In this document: one piece after another, positions 1 through 11,541 of the stretch | Layout of the letters: every line of letters starts with the position of its first letter | Position numbering within the stretch: position 1 is the stretch's first letter | Assembly: GCA_029433365.1 (NCBI GenBank) | Contig: JAQTHZ010000001.1 | Location: 868,001 to 932,000, forward strand | Length of the DNA: 64,000 nt | Origin: Orbaceae bacterium ESL0721 | Lineage (GTDB): Bacteria; Pseudomonadota; Gammaproteobacteria; Enterobacterales; Orbaceae | Direction: 5' to 3' | Translations under genes and position numbers: made by a program | Notes under the pieces: model-generated | Databases searched by the model: none | What the model saw: only the letters and a program-made list of their open reading frames with translations | What the model was told of the DNA's origin: nothing

Positions 1-925
1 TAGCTATTTTAGAGGCATCTATTGCATAACGGTAATCGTGTCCAGGTCTATCAGTTACAAAGGTAATTAAATCTGCATACTGTTTAATGCCATTTGGATG
101 GTTAGGTTTTAACTCATCTAAAATTGCACATATTGTTTTAACCACATCGATATTTTTACGCTCATTGTGACCACCAATATTATAGGTCTCCCCTACCTCG
201 CCTTCGGTAACCACTTTATAGAGCGCTCTCGCATGATCTTCTACATAGAGCCAGTCACGAATTTGAGAACCATCACCATAGACAGGCAGTGGTTTGCCCT
301 CTAAAGCATTTAAAATAGTTAAAGGGATCAGTTTTTCAGGGAAGTGGTAAGGGCCATAGTTATTAGAACAGTTGGTCACTATTGTTGGTAGCCCGTATGT
401 TCGGTGCCATGCCCGAACCAGATGATCACTAGAGGCTTTGGAGGCAGAATAGGGGCTACTTGGCGCATAAGGGGTTGTTTCAGTGAAGAGATCCTGAGTA
501 CCGTGAAGATCACCATAGACCTCATCTGTCGAGATATGGTGAAAACGAAAGCGCTCTTTATCCTCACCGTTTAAACTATTCCAATAGTGCCTAGCAGCCT
601 CGAGTAGCGTATAAGTACCAATAATATTAGTCTCAATAAAAGCTGCTGGGCCATCAATAGAGCGATCAACATGGCTCTCTGCTGCTAAATGCATAACCGC
701 ATCTGGTTGATAGTGAGTAAAGAGCTTATCAAGCGCTTCTCTATCACAGATATCAACCTGTGCAAAATGGTATCTATCACTATTTGCAATCGAATCTAAC
801 GACTCAAGATTACCTGCATAGGTGAGTTTATCTACATTTATAACGATATTATTAGTATGATTAATAATCTCTCTAACCACTGCTGAACCAATAAAACCAG
901 CTCCGCCGGTAACTAAAATTTTCAT
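1..925 (-). CDS. rfbB: dTDP-glucose 4,6-dehydratase, C-terminus cut by window edge
   Basis: This enzyme converts dTDP-glucose to dTDP-4-keto-6-deoxyglucose, the second step toward dTDP-rhamnose and related sugars. About 308 codons are present of a family length near 355, so the C-terminus lies outside the window. The N-terminus begins [14 protein letters not shown], a GxxGxxG NAD-binding motif. The catalytic Tyr/Lys pair is visible in [10 protein letters not shown], and the [11 protein letters not shown] motif is intact. The ATG at 925-923 overlaps the TGA of the upstream glycosyltransferase (ATGA), so the two are translationally coupled. It is the last gene seen of the minus-strand polysaccharide cluster; rfbA, rfbC and rfbD would be expected just outside. 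The family call is very secure; RffG, the isozyme for enterobacterial common antigen, is a less likely alternative given the neighbours. Confidence 0.95.
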   Translation of the reverse strand, partial: MKILVTGGAGFIGSAVVREIINHTNNIVINVDKLTYAGNLESLDSIANSDRYHFAQVDICDREALDKLFTHYQPDAVMHLAAESHVDRSIDGPAAFIETNIIGTYTLLEAARHYWNSLNGEDKERFRFHHISTDEVYGDLHGTQDLFTETTPYAPSSPYSASKASSDHLVRAWHRTYGLPTIVTNCSNNYGPYHFPEKLIPLTILNALEGKPLPVYGDGSQIRDWLYVEDHARALYKVVTEGEVGETYNIGGHNERKNIDVVKTICAILDELKPNHPNGIKQYADLITFVTDRPGHDYRYAIDASKIA

Positions 926-1869
926 CTGCTCTCCTTAATGCTTTTCTGAGCCCAAAAACGTTTATGCATACTACATGCTTTGATTAGGGAAAACGGCAAT
1001 CTAGGATAATGTTGCCCTAACTTATAACCAATGATTTTTAAAAGATTATTAATAGATGCCAAAGGGATCCATAATGGCGCATGTCTTAAAAGGTAGTAAA
1101 ACTCAGAGAATAGAAATCGCCTCCCTTCACTACCTGCACCACCAAACTTTTGCCTAATCCATGCATTGTCATGATGAAAAACACCAATATCAAAATAGCG
1201 TTTAAACTCCTCAAGTGGAGAGTAGTTATGAGAGTGACGCACCGTAGCATCAGCAACATAAGCAATTTTATAGCCAGCCAAAACTGCTTTGGCTGCAAAA
1301 TACATATCTTCCCCTAAAATAGTATTATCTGGGAACCTTCCGATTTGATTAAATGTAGAAACACGATATGCAGCAAAAGAGTTAGAGTTAAAAACAGTTT
1401 TCATGCCCATCTCATCTTTAGAATGTAAATCAGCAATATAACTTCGATCTTTATAATTAAAGTGTCTAGCATGGGTAGCGATTGGATTAGCATCGGTATG
1501 CGGAAGTTGCCTGCCATAAGCGATAGCAACATTAGGATCCTCAAAAACCGTCACAATATTTGCTAAACTTTCACTACTATTTAAAATGGCGTCCTGCGTT
1601 AAAAATATAACAATATCAACATCTTTTAATAATGATACGCCATAATTCCTCGTTCCACCATGATTAAACTCATTGGAGCTTATGGTAACCGTATCGAAAT
1701 TAACATGTTTTGCACTTAATAACGAGTTATCACTACTGGACGAGTCAATAACTAAAATAGTTTGCAGGATATCTCTCTGTCTATTAAGCTCTGCTAATGC
1801 CTGCAACCATCTATCACCGCCATTATATAGTGGGATAATAACCGAAAGTTTCGGAGCCCTTTTTTCCAT
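922..1869 (-). CDS. Family 2 glycosyltransferase, rhamnosyltransferase-like
   Basis: A 315-residue GT-A fold glycosyltransferase. It opens with the family 2 nucleotide-sugar-binding strand [11 protein letters not shown] (about residues 8-18) and carries [10 protein letters not shown] and FLTQDA, the latter at the usual DXD-like position. The acceptor-side motif [10 protein letters not shown] (ED-type base) is near residue 193. FNHGGTRN is typical of rhamnosyltransferase-type family 2 enzymes, which fits rfbB next door, but donor and acceptor are inferred. A strong Shine-Dalgarno AGGAGATATC precedes the ATG at 1869. Its stop overlaps the rfbB start. Likely cytoplasmic, peripheral to the inner membrane, adding one sugar to an undecaprenyl-linked repeat unit. 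Confidence 0.85.
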   Translation of the reverse strand: MEKRAPKLSVIIPLYNGGDRWLQALAELNRQRDILQTILVIDSSSSDNSLLSAKHVNFDTVTISSNEFNHGGTRNYGVSLLKDVDIVIFLTQDAILNSSESLANIVTVFEDPNVAIAYGRQLPHTDANPIATHARHFNYKDRSYIADLHSKDEMGMKTVFNSNSFAAYRVSTFNQIGRFPDNTILGEDMYFAAKAVLAGYKIAYVADATVRHSHNYSPLEEFKRYFDIGVFHHDNAWIRQKFGGAGSEGRRFLFSEFYYLLRHAPLWIPLASINNLLKIIGYKLGQHYPRLPFSLIKACSMHKRFWAQKSIKESR

Positions 1870-1934
1870 AACAGATATCTCCTTTTTGCACTCTTTTTAC
1901 ATCTCAATGATTGAATAGAGCACTACTATTGTTA

Positions 1935-3059
1935 CTACAGTAAACACTCTTTGATAATGAAGTTCTCTTCATCATTACTCAGTAAATCTGCACACCTTTT
2001 ATTAATGGTTTTATCAATTACCTGTTGACTACTAAAGACAAAAATAGGATCAAAAATAGATTTCTGATAAATCACTAACCGCATTGGCATAAATGCGATG
2101 ATTAAAAGCATCATCACATAACATAAACGATAGATAGAGAATATTTTACGTCGATAAAAAAAGTCATCTAAACCATTAATAAAAACCGGCACCACATAGT
2201 ATTGAATACGTTGAAATAGAAAGGCGATCTTAGTCTGATAGAGGAAAATCGCCGAAATCAGGGACTTCTCAACTTTTTCATAACCCTCTTTTTTTCTTTT
2301 CGTAATGGCATAAATTCTCCATGCGAATAGGATTAAACATAGATAGATCATCGAACTCTTCACAAAAAGTGAATTAACCGTTGAAGACTCCATTAAACCG
2401 TATAGAAATATTTTATTACTTAAAAAAGGTATAAAACTGATATAGTCAGGGTTAAAAAATACAAATAGCACAGAAAAAAACAGCAAACTACTTATTAAAA
2501 TATAATTAACCACACCTAACGGTTTATTTTTTCTATTCGACACAAAAAAATATAAAAAGCCAACTAAAGCCGAGAGATGGAAGGATATTGCTATAGATAG
2601 GAAGAAAATACAATACTTTTTTTTATCTTGCTCTAAAAAAAGGAAGGCAAGCATGATCATCCCAATCGCCAATCCCTGCCTAATCTGTTCTAAAAATAGG
2701 AAAAAGCCCATAAAACAGAATATTGCATAAAAAGAGAGCAGCGGGTTTTTCATTCGACTACAAAATTTGTAGACCAGAAAAAAGATGACACTGGTGGTTA
2801 AAATATGCATAAACGCAAAGGACATACCCAGTTTAGATGCAAACTGCATCATTAAATAGTAACCAGGCTCGAAAGGCATCTCGATATACCGCTCTAAGGT
2901 TATGTTGCGATAGATATCATAGTAGTTGATCCAATCATAACCATAACCAAAAGTTAAACAGAAGATAGCACCTACCAATAAAAAGGTAAGTTTTAATATT
3001 CGTTTATTATTCGTAAATGATAAAAAAAACAGTAAAAAAACCACACCCAAATAGATCAT
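1935..3059 (-). CDS. wzy: EpsG/Wzy-type polysaccharide polymerase
   Basis: A polytopic inner-membrane protein of about 374 residues with roughly ten hydrophobic segments. It has the EpsG-family hallmark FGYGYDWINYYDIY near residues 37-50 and EPGYYLMMQF further on. Proteins of this type polymerise lipid-linked O-antigen or capsule repeat units in Wzy-dependent pathways. It sits between two glycosyltransferases and upstream of rfbB, with a Wzx flippase in the same cluster, so the Wzy role is well supported by context. Start: GTG at 3062 and ATG at 3059 are adjacent behind TGGATTAA; I chose the ATG. Sequence within the family is poorly conserved, so the exact linkage made cannot be said. Confidence 0.8.
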   Translation of the reverse strand: MIYLGVVFLLFFLSFTNNKRILKLTFLLVGAIFCLTFGYGYDWINYYDIYRNITLERYIEMPFEPGYYLMMQFASKLGMSFAFMHILTTSVIFFLVYKFCSRMKNPLLSFYAIFCFMGFFLFLEQIRQGLAIGMIMLAFLFLEQDKKKYCIFFLSIAISFHLSALVGFLYFFVSNRKNKPLGVVNYILISSLLFFSVLFVFFNPDYISFIPFLSNKIFLYGLMESSTVNSLFVKSSMIYLCLILFAWRIYAITKRKKEGYEKVEKSLISAIFLYQTKIAFLFQRIQYYVVPVFINGLDDFFYRRKIFSIYRLCYVMMLLIIAFMPMRLVIYQKSIFDPIFVFSSQQVIDKTINKRCADLLSNDEENFIIKECLL

Positions 3060-3103
3060 CACTTAATCCAAAAATTTACAATTCCGCTATTTTTTAGGAA
3101 GAA

Positions 3104-4222
3104 TTACATTATTCCCAGTTTTTCTGTAATTTTACGCAGCTGCTTCTCCCAAGATAGATGTTTTTGCGCATAGTTGCGCATTATAACAGGCGTATTAACA
3201 TCTAATGCATTATACCAAGCGACTATATCCGAGATATCAATAGGATCCTCATTGGCTGAGATATTATAGATAAAAGCGGGATTATCTTGGAAAGAGTCAT
3301 CTAAATGCGCTTTAATAAAAGGGATACCTTTTGCGGTATACTCTTTTGATTTCAAAGAGTTATTATAAATATTACCACTGCGGTGGCGCCCTAAAGAGTC
3401 AACACAAATTGATGACGCCAAATATTGGTTATTTAACGCTTCACCATAGAGCGGTCCAAGAAAGATCACTCTATCAGTTAACTGATATGATTTAGCTATC
3501 TTCTTTAATCGTTTAAGTTCAGTTGCACCATCACCAACAATTTTGAAGACAATTTTCGTATCCCCTCTATAGTCAGCAAGCGCTTTAATAAGGCGATCAT
3601 AACCGTGCCAAAACGCCAATTTTGCCACACCTAAAAGCTCAACCGTATCACTGTTTTTAGTTAACTGCTCTCTTAGCAAAGTGATCTCATCTAAATCTAC
3701 ACCATTGGCAATCTGTAATGCAGGGCGCCCCCAAATAGTATCGACCTTCTCACCCATGTAGGTAATAAGGTCAATCTTATTTTTAAAGATAAGACGACTG
3801 ACAAAAAGTAACATCTCTGATATGGCTAACTTAACTGTTTTAACCTCTTTGAAATAGGGATAGGTAGGGATCTCAAGTACGCATTTTGTTTTAGGGTTGT
3901 GTCTGATTTTTTTAAGAAGACCATTTAAAAATAGACTATTTGCACCACCGTGCGGTTTCCTAATATAAACCAGATCATAGTCATGTTTAATATATTTTTG
4001 CATCGCATAAAAGACAAAATTTCGATTTATCATCGCTATCTTTATGCGCTCTTCGTCATCATCTAAATAGTTATATGCAATATAAAAGCCATCTGCACCT
4101 GAAAAGAGAAAGTCGATGGCAAAACCCAATTTTTTATAGGCGACTAAGTTAGATATGATCTTCTTCCAGACGCCATCGCAGGGATTTTCAGTTGTTGTTG
4201 TGATATAAAGTACTCTTTTCAT
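3104..4222 (-). CDS. Family 4 (GT-B) glycosyltransferase
   Basis: A 372-residue GT-B type transferase. The N-terminal half shows a Rossmann-like start (RVLYITTTTENPCDGVWKK). The C-terminal donor domain has LLGVAKLAFWHGYDRLIKAL near residue 195 and FKIVGDGATELKRLK near 227, which are standard family 4 signatures; the usual E-x7-E segment is weak. It should transfer one sugar of the repeat unit, but the donor cannot be read from sequence. It lies 41 bp upstream of the polymerase gene and about 40 bp downstream of another glycosyltransferase, within one transcription unit. One copy of the dispersed TGTTTTAGGG word (3887-3896) is embedded in it, encoding NPKT in the minus-strand frame. Confidence 0.85.
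   Translation of the reverse strand: MKRVLYITTTTENPCDGVWKKIISNLVAYKKLGFAIDFLFSGADGFYIAYNYLDDDEERIKIAMINRNFVFYAMQKYIKHDYDLVYIRKPHGGANSLFLNGLLKKIRHNPKTKCVLEIPTYPYFKEVKTVKLAISEMLLFVSRLIFKNKIDLITYMGEKVDTIWGRPALQIANGVDLDEITLLREQLTKNSDTVELLGVAKLAFWHGYDRLIKALADYRGDTKIVFKIVGDGATELKRLKKIAKSYQLTDRVIFLGPLYGEALNNQYLASSICVDSLGRHRSGNIYNNSLKSKEYTAKGIPFIKAHLDDSFQDNPAFIYNISANEDPIDISDIVAWYNALDVNTPVIMRNYAQKHLSWEKQLRKITEKLGIM
3887..3896 (+). repeat. Dispersed TGTTTTAGGG word inside a glycosyltransferase gene
   Basis: Exact core followed by TTGTGT. Read on the minus (coding) strand it is CCT AAA ACA, giving PKT. Confidence 0.7.
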
Positions 4223-4261
4223 ATTGCGCTTTTCTTATTAGTTTGTTATTTATAATTAAGT

Positions 4262-5173
4262 TTATGCTTTTCTATATTTCCCAAATCGACCTAATAGCCC
4301 ATCTTTCCAACCGATCAGATACATCTTAAATTTTTGTAACTTATCTCTCTCAAAAAATAGGATGGTCGATAAGGTGTAGATAACTGCAGCAACATCATAC
4401 AAAAACCAGCCGACAAACTTACCAGCATAATTTTTATACATATAAATGGCATTCCTTGCCATATAGTAGCGACGCAGTGGGGAGTGATTGGTTGGGTATA
4501 TCGGCACGCCAGCCACTTTATGTACCTCTTTAGCGCCTAACTCATGATATATCACCGCATCATAACTAAGGTATAGATGATAACCAGCAGCAATAGAGCG
4601 CAAGGCAAACTCAGTATCGACATAATCAATAAATAGCGCTTCATTTACCCTACCTAACTCATTCCAGATATCAATATCCACTAAACAGCCAGAGGTAATT
4701 AAGGTTGTCACCTCAATATCACTATCAGGCCTTACACGGTGAAACCAATATTTACTACAGACTAAAAACTTCTTCTGGTTGGATCTATTGGCGTTGTCTC
4801 GGTAATTTGCACCAACCATTGCAACAACGTGATCAGGACTATTTTTGGCATCATAAGTTGCCAATAAATTTTTAATAAAATCTTCAGTGACGCTACTATC
4901 TTGATCAAATGTTACACAGAGCCTAAAACCGCTTTTTTGAATCTGCGCCAAGCCAATATTGAGCGCCGCCCCAATTCCTTTATTGACCGGCAATTTTATT
5001 ACCGTCACTTTATCAGGAAAGATAGCCGCAACTTCATCTAACACACCGGCATCATCACTACCATTATCAACAATACAGAGATACCCAATCTGGTCGATTA
5101 ATAGTGCAATACGGGCGGTTAACTCATTATCTGGATTAAAAGTTACAATGACTGCTGCAACACGATTAGACAT
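4262..5173 (-). CDS. Rhamnosyltransferase (family 2 glycosyltransferase)
   Basis: A 303-residue family 2 transferase of the dTDP-rhamnosyltransferase group. It begins VAAVIVTFNPDNEL, followed by CIVDNGSDD, NKGIGAALNIGL (near residue 64) and FDQDSSV carrying the metal-binding DQD. The acceptor-side segment FIDYVDTEFALR is near residue 183. The presence of rfbB in the same cluster supports a rhamnose donor; the linkage is unknown. A good Shine-Dalgarno (CAAGGAGTAGT) precedes the ATG at 5173. Between this gene and the upstream flippase lie 160 bp holding a 14-bp tandem repeat. Confidence 0.87.
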   Translation of the reverse strand: MSNRVAAVIVTFNPDNELTARIALLIDQIGYLCIVDNGSDDAGVLDEVAAIFPDKVTVIKLPVNKGIGAALNIGLAQIQKSGFRLCVTFDQDSSVTEDFIKNLLATYDAKNSPDHVVAMVGANYRDNANRSNQKKFLVCSKYWFHRVRPDSDIEVTTLITSGCLVDIDIWNELGRVNEALFIDYVDTEFALRSIAAGYHLYLSYDAVIYHELGAKEVHKVAGVPIYPTNHSPLRRYYMARNAIYMYKNYAGKFVGWFLYDVAAVIYTLSTILFFERDKLQKFKMYLIGWKDGLLGRFGKYRKA

Positions 5174-5229
5174 ACTACTCCTTGTTAGGTACTGGTAATC
5201 TGTTAACTTATTAACTATCTATATTTATT

Positions 5230-5299
5230 GTCTATATTTTACTGTCTATGTTTTACTATCTATTTTTTACTGCCTATGATTAGCTACCTAACTTTTTCT
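5230..5299. repeat. 14-bp imperfect tandem repeat, five units
   Basis: Units start at 5230, 5244, 5258, 5272 and 5286; the first is GTCTATATTTTACT and the second GTCTATGTTTTACT, with later units drifting at three to seven positions. The array sits between the wzx stop and the next glycosyltransferase start. Nothing else was recognised in this gap. Confidence 0.85.
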
Positions 5300-5335
5300 T
5301 AATATTTTTAACTAAGAGAGTAGATAAAATAGATA

Positions 5336-6769
5336 CTACTTTATAACTAATCTCATTATTGTGCGAATCTCCTGTTTACATAGAAACAGGGCTGATAACG
5401 CGTAGGTAAAGATACCTATAGTTATCAATACCAGCAGCCCAAACCAGTAATAAGTTATACTGCTAAAAAATGGCGTGGTTAAAGCTATTTTTAAACAGAT
5501 AAACATCGAAAGATTACATAATAACGGTTTAACAAACAGAAATAAAAAGTTTTTGACAGGATAAGCTAATAATTTCATCACTAGCCAGATAGGTAAAATG
5601 GCATTAATGATATTGGCAATAAAATAGAGTTTAGCTAATAGCACTACATCATATTGCGAACCGATTAAAAAGGCACCGACTTGCAGTATCATCCCTAAAA
5701 CACCGAGATAGAAGAGCTTTTTAGTCTTCCCTTTAGCCATTAATACCGGACCAATCGAACTGACAACCGCCTGAATAATAGCAGTTGGCGCAAGCCATAA
5801 TAGAATATCGCTAGTTAGATGCCAGTTAGTACCAAATAGAACATAGACAAAAGGATCTCTTAAGATGGCAAGCCCAGTCATAAGTGGACAGACAATAAAA
5901 AAGATAAACGAGACCACTTTCAGATAGACAACCCTAAGTTCATCGTTATTATCTTGATTTCTACTCATGATAGGGAATAGCGAACGCGAGATGATAAAGG
6001 TCATACTCTGGAGTGGAAATAGCATAATTCGGTAAGCAAGCGAGTAAGCACCTAAAATTGCAGCGCCAAATACCTTACCAATAATCATACTGTCGGCATT
6101 ACGGGCAAAGTAGTTGATAAAATTAAATAGAGTTAAATGGCTACTAAATGAGAATATTTTTTTTATCTCTTGCAAACTAAATAGATGGTTTAATGCAGGG
6201 CGCCAACTACTCATCAGCCATAAAAGCGTTGTTGAGATTAAGGATGATGCCATATTAAGAACCACTAAACTGTAGACACCCCAATGCAAACTTGCTGCAA
6301 TAATCGATAATATAAGCGAAATTAAGCTTGCTGATATCTCAATTAAGCCGACAACTTTAAATTGCGACTCTCGTTCAAAAAGTGCTAACTGGATAGATCC
6401 AAAGCTCATAATTGGGAATGAGAGTGCCAAAATTGAGAGGACAGAGATCAACTCAGATTGCGAAAAAAAAGCGGCAATCAGTGGTGAAAAAGAGATAATT
6501 AACAGCATTATTACCGATGCAGCAATAAGGTTTAACCCCAAAATGGCACTTAATAACGGCTGCGACAGTTTGTCGCGTTGTATCACCGCTGACGAGGTAC
6601 CAAGATCTCTAAATAGCGATGAAAAGGTGACCACCACCATCGCAATTGCCATCACCCCAAACTGATCAGGCGCAATCAATCGGCTCAAGACCACCATGGA
6701 TATAACTTGTGAGACAATCTTACTCAATTGAGAGAGAGAGACCCATTTAATATTATTCATTAAAGCCAT
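5336..6769 (-). CDS. wzx: Wzx-type polysaccharide flippase (MOP superfamily)
   Basis: A 477-residue membrane protein with about 12-14 hydrophobic segments, beginning NNIKWVSLSQLSKIVSQVIS and followed by RLIAPDQFGVMAIAMVVV, the pattern of WzxC/lipopolysaccharide exporters of the MOP superfamily. RDLGTSSAVIQR and SYRIMLFPLQ are also characteristic. It should flip the undecaprenyl-linked repeat unit across the inner membrane for polymerisation. It lies between a glycosyltransferase and the gap upstream of another. An alternative start is the ATG at 6760 (MNNIKW); neither has a good Shine-Dalgarno. A reverse copy of the TGTTTTAGGG word (5693-5702) falls in the gene and encodes VLG. Confidence 0.88.
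   Translation of the reverse strand: MALMNNIKWVSLSQLSKIVSQVISMVVLSRLIAPDQFGVMAIAMVVVTFSSLFRDLGTSSAVIQRDKLSQPLLSAILGLNLIAASVIMLLIISFSPLIAAFFSQSELISVLSILALSFPIMSFGSIQLALFERESQFKVVGLIEISASLISLILSIIAASLHWGVYSLVVLNMASSLISTTLLWLMSSWRPALNHLFSLQEIKKIFSFSSHLTLFNFINYFARNADSMIIGKVFGAAILGAYSLAYRIMLFPLQSMTFIISRSLFPIMSRNQDNNDELRVVYLKVVSFIFFIVCPLMTGLAILRDPFVYVLFGTNWHLTSDILLWLAPTAIIQAVVSSIGPVLMAKGKTKKLFYLGVLGMILQVGAFLIGSQYDVVLLAKLYFIANIINAILPIWLVMKLLAYPVKNFLFLFVKPLLCNLSMFICLKIALTTPFFSSITYYWFGLLVLITIGIFTYALSALFLCKQEIRTIMRLVIK
5693..5702 (-). repeat. Dispersed TGTTTTAGGG word inside wzx
   Basis: Exact core on the minus strand, followed by ATGATA; encodes VLG as GTT TTA GGG. Confidence 0.7.
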
Positions 6770-6793
6770 GCAATTTTATCTTATATTAATGGA

Positions 6794-7642
6794 TCATTGA
6801 CATTTAGGATGAGCTGCTAAAATATAACTTTTAACAAGTAGGTAAAATAGTGATCCATCTCTATTTTTTATCACTGATTTAAGCAGGTATTTAATAAAAG
6901 GTTTATAGGTTACAAAGCTTGGATAGAGCCTTGCAGACAGAGCAACATCAATCGCCCGCTCATAGAGCCTAAATTTAGTCGCCTCTCTATTCTCACTATT
7001 TAACCTAGATAGTGAATGAGAGAGTTCACCTTTGCAGATAATAGATAACGCGCTATCAATCTGCGCAAGTCTAAAAAAGAAGCTAGTATCAACACCATAA
7101 AGGGCAAATCGCTCATCAAAAACGGTTTGATTAAATTGCCGCTTATAGTTGGCAACCAACTCGCTATTAAAGATTAGACCTGATCCAATCGATCGGCAAT
7201 TTTTCGCGGTTAACCGCTTCTCATTAACAATCGGCTCAAAGCCAATTAACGGGTAATGGATCTGTTGATGTTGCACAATTTTGGGCAAAATGAGATGAGC
7301 CATCTTTTCACTTTTAAGCGATTTTAACAGTGATAAATAACTCTCTTCTAATATTGAATCATCATCTAAAATAACAAAGTAATCACTCTGTAAATGCTTA
7401 TCTATAAAGGTGTTATAAACGTGGCTAAGTGGACTATTTGAGAGATCATCAATCAGTTCCAGATGCGCAACTTTATGTTGTAGCTGATTAATCAGCTGAT
7501 CAGAAGTTAGCTGATCAGGTCCATTATTCCAAATAGTTAAATTATCGATAACCTGCTCATCAATATTAAGTAGTGATAATAGCGACTTTGAATCAGAAAT
7601 TTTTTTATTGTAAATAACAACTAACAAACTGATTATATTCAT
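6794..7642 (-). CDS. Family 2 glycosyltransferase
   Basis: A 282-residue family 2 type transferase. It starts IISLLVVIYNKK and has LTIWNNGPD in place of the usual VVDNGS strand, then YFVILDDDSIL supplying the DDD metal-binding motif near residue 92. ERFALYGVDTSFFFRL near 178 is the acceptor-side segment. Similar proteins occur in capsule and O-antigen clusters, but I cannot name the donor. Its ATG (7642) lies 8 bp after the ugd stop with TTAGGTAAATTA as ribosome site, so it is probably cotranscribed with ugd. No membrane anchor was seen. Confidence 0.82.
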   Translation of the reverse strand: MNIISLLVVIYNKKISDSKSLLSLLNIDEQVIDNLTIWNNGPDQLTSDQLINQLQHKVAHLELIDDLSNSPLSHVYNTFIDKHLQSDYFVILDDDSILEESYLSLLKSLKSEKMAHLILPKIVQHQQIHYPLIGFEPIVNEKRLTAKNCRSIGSGLIFNSELVANYKRQFNQTVFDERFALYGVDTSFFFRLAQIDSALSIICKGELSHSLSRLNSENREATKFRLYERAIDVALSARLYPSFVTYKPFIKYLLKSVIKNRDGSLFYLLVKSYILAAHPKCQ

Positions 7643-7650
7643 TAATTTAC

Positions 7651-8817
7651 CTAATCACCACCAAACAGATCTCGCGTATAAACCTTATCAATAACATCAT
7701 TTAGATCAGCAAACATACGATTAGAGATAATAATATCAGCAACCCTTTTAAATTCATCAAGAGATTGAATAATTTCGCAACCAGAAAATGATTCACTGTT
7801 TAACATCGGTTCATAGATAACCACTTTCACACCGCTCTCTTTAATTCGCTGCATCACACCTTGGATCGAAGAGGCTCTAAAGTTATCAGAACCGCTCTTC
7901 ATAATTAAGCGGTATATACCAACAATATTTGGCTTTTTACTTAACACTGAATCGGCAATAAACTGTTTACGTGTCTGATTTGAGGCTACAATCGATGAGA
8001 TTAAATTATTTGGTACATTGGCATAATTGGCTAACAGCTGTTTAGTATCTTTAGGGAGACAGTAACCACCATAGCCAAATGAGGGGTTGTTATAATGGTT
8101 ACCAATGCGGGGATCAAGGCAGACACCTTCAATAATCTGCCGACTATTGAGTCCACGAAGCTCCGCATAACTATCAAGCTCATTAAAAAAGGCGACGCGC
8201 ATCGCCAGATAGGTATTAGCAAATAGTTTTATCGCCTCAGCTTCGGTAGGCGATGTCAATATGATTGGAATATCCGCTTTTTGTGCCCCTTCCAGCAGTA
8301 AATTGGCTAAACATTTTGCGCGGTTCGACTGCTCGCCAACAATGATTCTTGAGGGGTATAAATTGTCGTAAAGAGCACGGCCTTCACGTAAAAATTCTGG
8401 TGAAAAGATAATATTATCAATCTTAAATCGTGCTCTGATACCCTCAATATATCCGACTGGAATGGTTGATTTAACTACCATTAGTGCCTTTGGATTGATA
8501 GCAAGTACATCGTTAATCACTGATTCGATCGAATCGGTATTAAAATAGTTAGTTTCAGTATCATAATCGGTCGGCGTTGCAATAATGACAAAATCAGCAT
8601 CTTGATAAGCCTGATATTTATCTGTGGTTGCACAGAAATTGAGATCTTTATGTTGTAAATAGTCCTCAATCTCTTTATCTACAATTGGTGACCGTTTTTG
8701 ATTCAGTTGATCAACTTTATTACTATCTATATCTAACGCAACAACTTCATTATGTTGTGCTAATAAAATTCCATTAGATAGACCAACATACCCTATACCG
8801 ACGACTGCAATTTTCAT
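7651..8817 (-). CDS. ugd: UDP-glucose 6-dehydrogenase
   Basis: Oxidises UDP-glucose to UDP-glucuronate with two NAD+, supplying glucuronate (or derived sugars) for the surface polysaccharide. The protein is 388 residues, matching the short E. coli-type Ugd. It shows [15 protein letters not shown] (NAD-binding), [22 protein letters not shown], and the catalytic cysteine in [16 protein letters not shown] chose the ATG at 8817 (MKIAVVG); an upstream in-frame start at 8835 would add six residues before the conserved N-terminus. It follows murA by about 60 bp on the same strand and heads the polysaccharide genes. Confidence 0.95.
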   Translation of the reverse strand: MKIAVVGIGYVGLSNGILLAQHNEVVALDIDSNKVDQLNQKRSPIVDKEIEDYLQHKDLNFCATTDKYQAYQDADFVIIATPTDYDTETNYFNTDSIESVINDVLAINPKALMVVKSTIPVGYIEGIRARFKIDNIIFSPEFLREGRALYDNLYPSRIIVGEQSNRAKCLANLLLEGAQKADIPIILTSPTEAEAIKLFANTYLAMRVAFFNELDSYAELRGLNSRQIIEGVCLDPRIGNHYNNPSFGYGGYCLPKDTKQLLANYANVPNNLISSIVASNQTRKQFIADSVLSKKPNIVGIYRLIMKSGSDNFRASSIQGVMQRIKESGVKVVIYEPMLNSESFSGCEIIQSLDEFKRVADIIISNRMFADLNDVIDKVYTRDLFGGD

Positions 8818-8878
8818 TATTTTTCTGAATCTCAATTATGTTTATAACTTATTTATCTGACTAGATATAGAGGGAATA

Positions 8879-10453
<1,575 letters not shown>

Positions 10454-11524
10454 ATGGATTATGATATAGCGATTATAGGTCTTGGACCGGCTGGCAGTAC
10501 TTTAGCTCGTCTACTCAACCCCGCCTTTAAGGTTATAGCGTTAGATAAAAAAGTTGCTAAACTACAGCAAACTGATGATAAAGGATTTCGTAAACCGTGT
10601 GGCGGTCTCCTTGCGACCGATGCACAAAAAGCATTTATCCGGCAAAAGCTAAATATGCCGGTTGATATCTTAACTAATCCACAAATTTTTAGTGTCAAAA
10701 CATACGATCTACAGACTGGATTAACTCGTAATTATCAACGAACCTACGTCAACTTTGATCGACATAAGTTTGATCTATGGCTTAAATCACTTATTCCCCC
10801 AACAGTTACTGTCTATAACAATGCATTATGCACTGAGATTGGGAGAATTATAGATGGCTATCAGATCACTTTTATTGATGAAGATGGAATTGAACAGAAG
10901 ATCACATCCCGTTATGTTGTTGGGGCAGATGGCGCCAACTCGCTAGTTAGGCGTATGCGCTACCCTAACCATAAACTACGGCAATATATAGCTATCCAAC
11001 AGTGGTTTACCGAGGAACATACTCTACCTTTCTACTCCTGCATTTTTGACAATACAGTTACCAACTGTTATGCATGGAGTATCTCGAAAGATAACGCTTT
11101 TATTGTTGGCGGTGCCTTCCCTAAAAAAGAGGCAAATCGGCGATTTGAGGAGCTAAAGAAAAAATTGGTCGACCGCGGTTTTATTTTCGATAAACCAATT
11201 AAAACCGAAAAGTGCACTGTCGTCTATCCCAATAGCGTGCGTGACTTCTGTACCGGTAATGATAACATCTTTCTAATTGGTGAAGCGGCTGGATTTATTA
11301 GTGCTAGCTCTCTTGAAGGGATAAGTTATGCCTTAGATAGTGCTGAAATTTTAAGTAAAATTTTTAATAGCCACCATCCAAAACCTAATAACTGCTATTA
11401 CAAACGGACTTTTTTATTACGCGTAAAACTATATAGTAAAATAGTAAAAGCGAAAATCTTAACTACCCCTTTCTGGCGTAAACTGGTTATGCTAAGTCGT
11501 ATTAAGCATATCAAAATAGATTGA
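10454..11524 (+). CDS. cbrA: CbrA-like FAD-dependent oxidoreductase
   Basis: A 356-residue flavoprotein of the geranylgeranyl-reductase/FixC group, strongly resembling E. coli CbrA throughout. Near the N-terminus is the dinucleotide-binding motif [26 protein letters not shown] follows, then [12 protein letters not shown] near residue 160 and the FAD ribityl motif [12 protein letters not shown] near residue 272. In E. coli CbrA is linked to the CreBC regulon and colicin tolerance; the reaction is unknown. I chose the ATG at 10454 (MDYDIAIIG); a TTG at 10430 is in frame but adds unconserved residues. Eighteen bp separate it from can, so the two are probably cotranscribed. Confidence 0.9.
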   Translation: MDYDIAIIGLGPAGSTLARLLNPAFKVIALDKKVAKLQQTDDKGFRKPCGGLLATDAQKAFIRQKLNMPVDILTNPQIFSVKTYDLQTGLTRNYQRTYVNFDRHKFDLWLKSLIPPTVTVYNNALCTEIGRIIDGYQITFIDEDGIEQKITSRYVVGADGANSLVRRMRYPNHKLRQYIAIQQWFTEEHTLPFYSCIFDNTVTNCYAWSISKDNAFIVGGAFPKKEANRRFEELKKKLVDRGFIFDKPIKTEKCTVVYPNSVRDFCTGNDNIFLIGEAAGFISASSLEGISYALDSAEILSKIFNSHHPKPNNCYYKRTFLLRVKLYSKIVKAKILTTPFWRKLVMLSRIKHIKID

Positions 11525-11541
11525 GGTAAGGAGCGTTAATC

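Noticed and set aside
1673-1918. 81-codon plus-strand ORF across the first glycosyltransferase start
   Set aside because: Antisense to the conserved N-terminal nucleotide-binding region of the glycosyltransferase and without a ribosome site.
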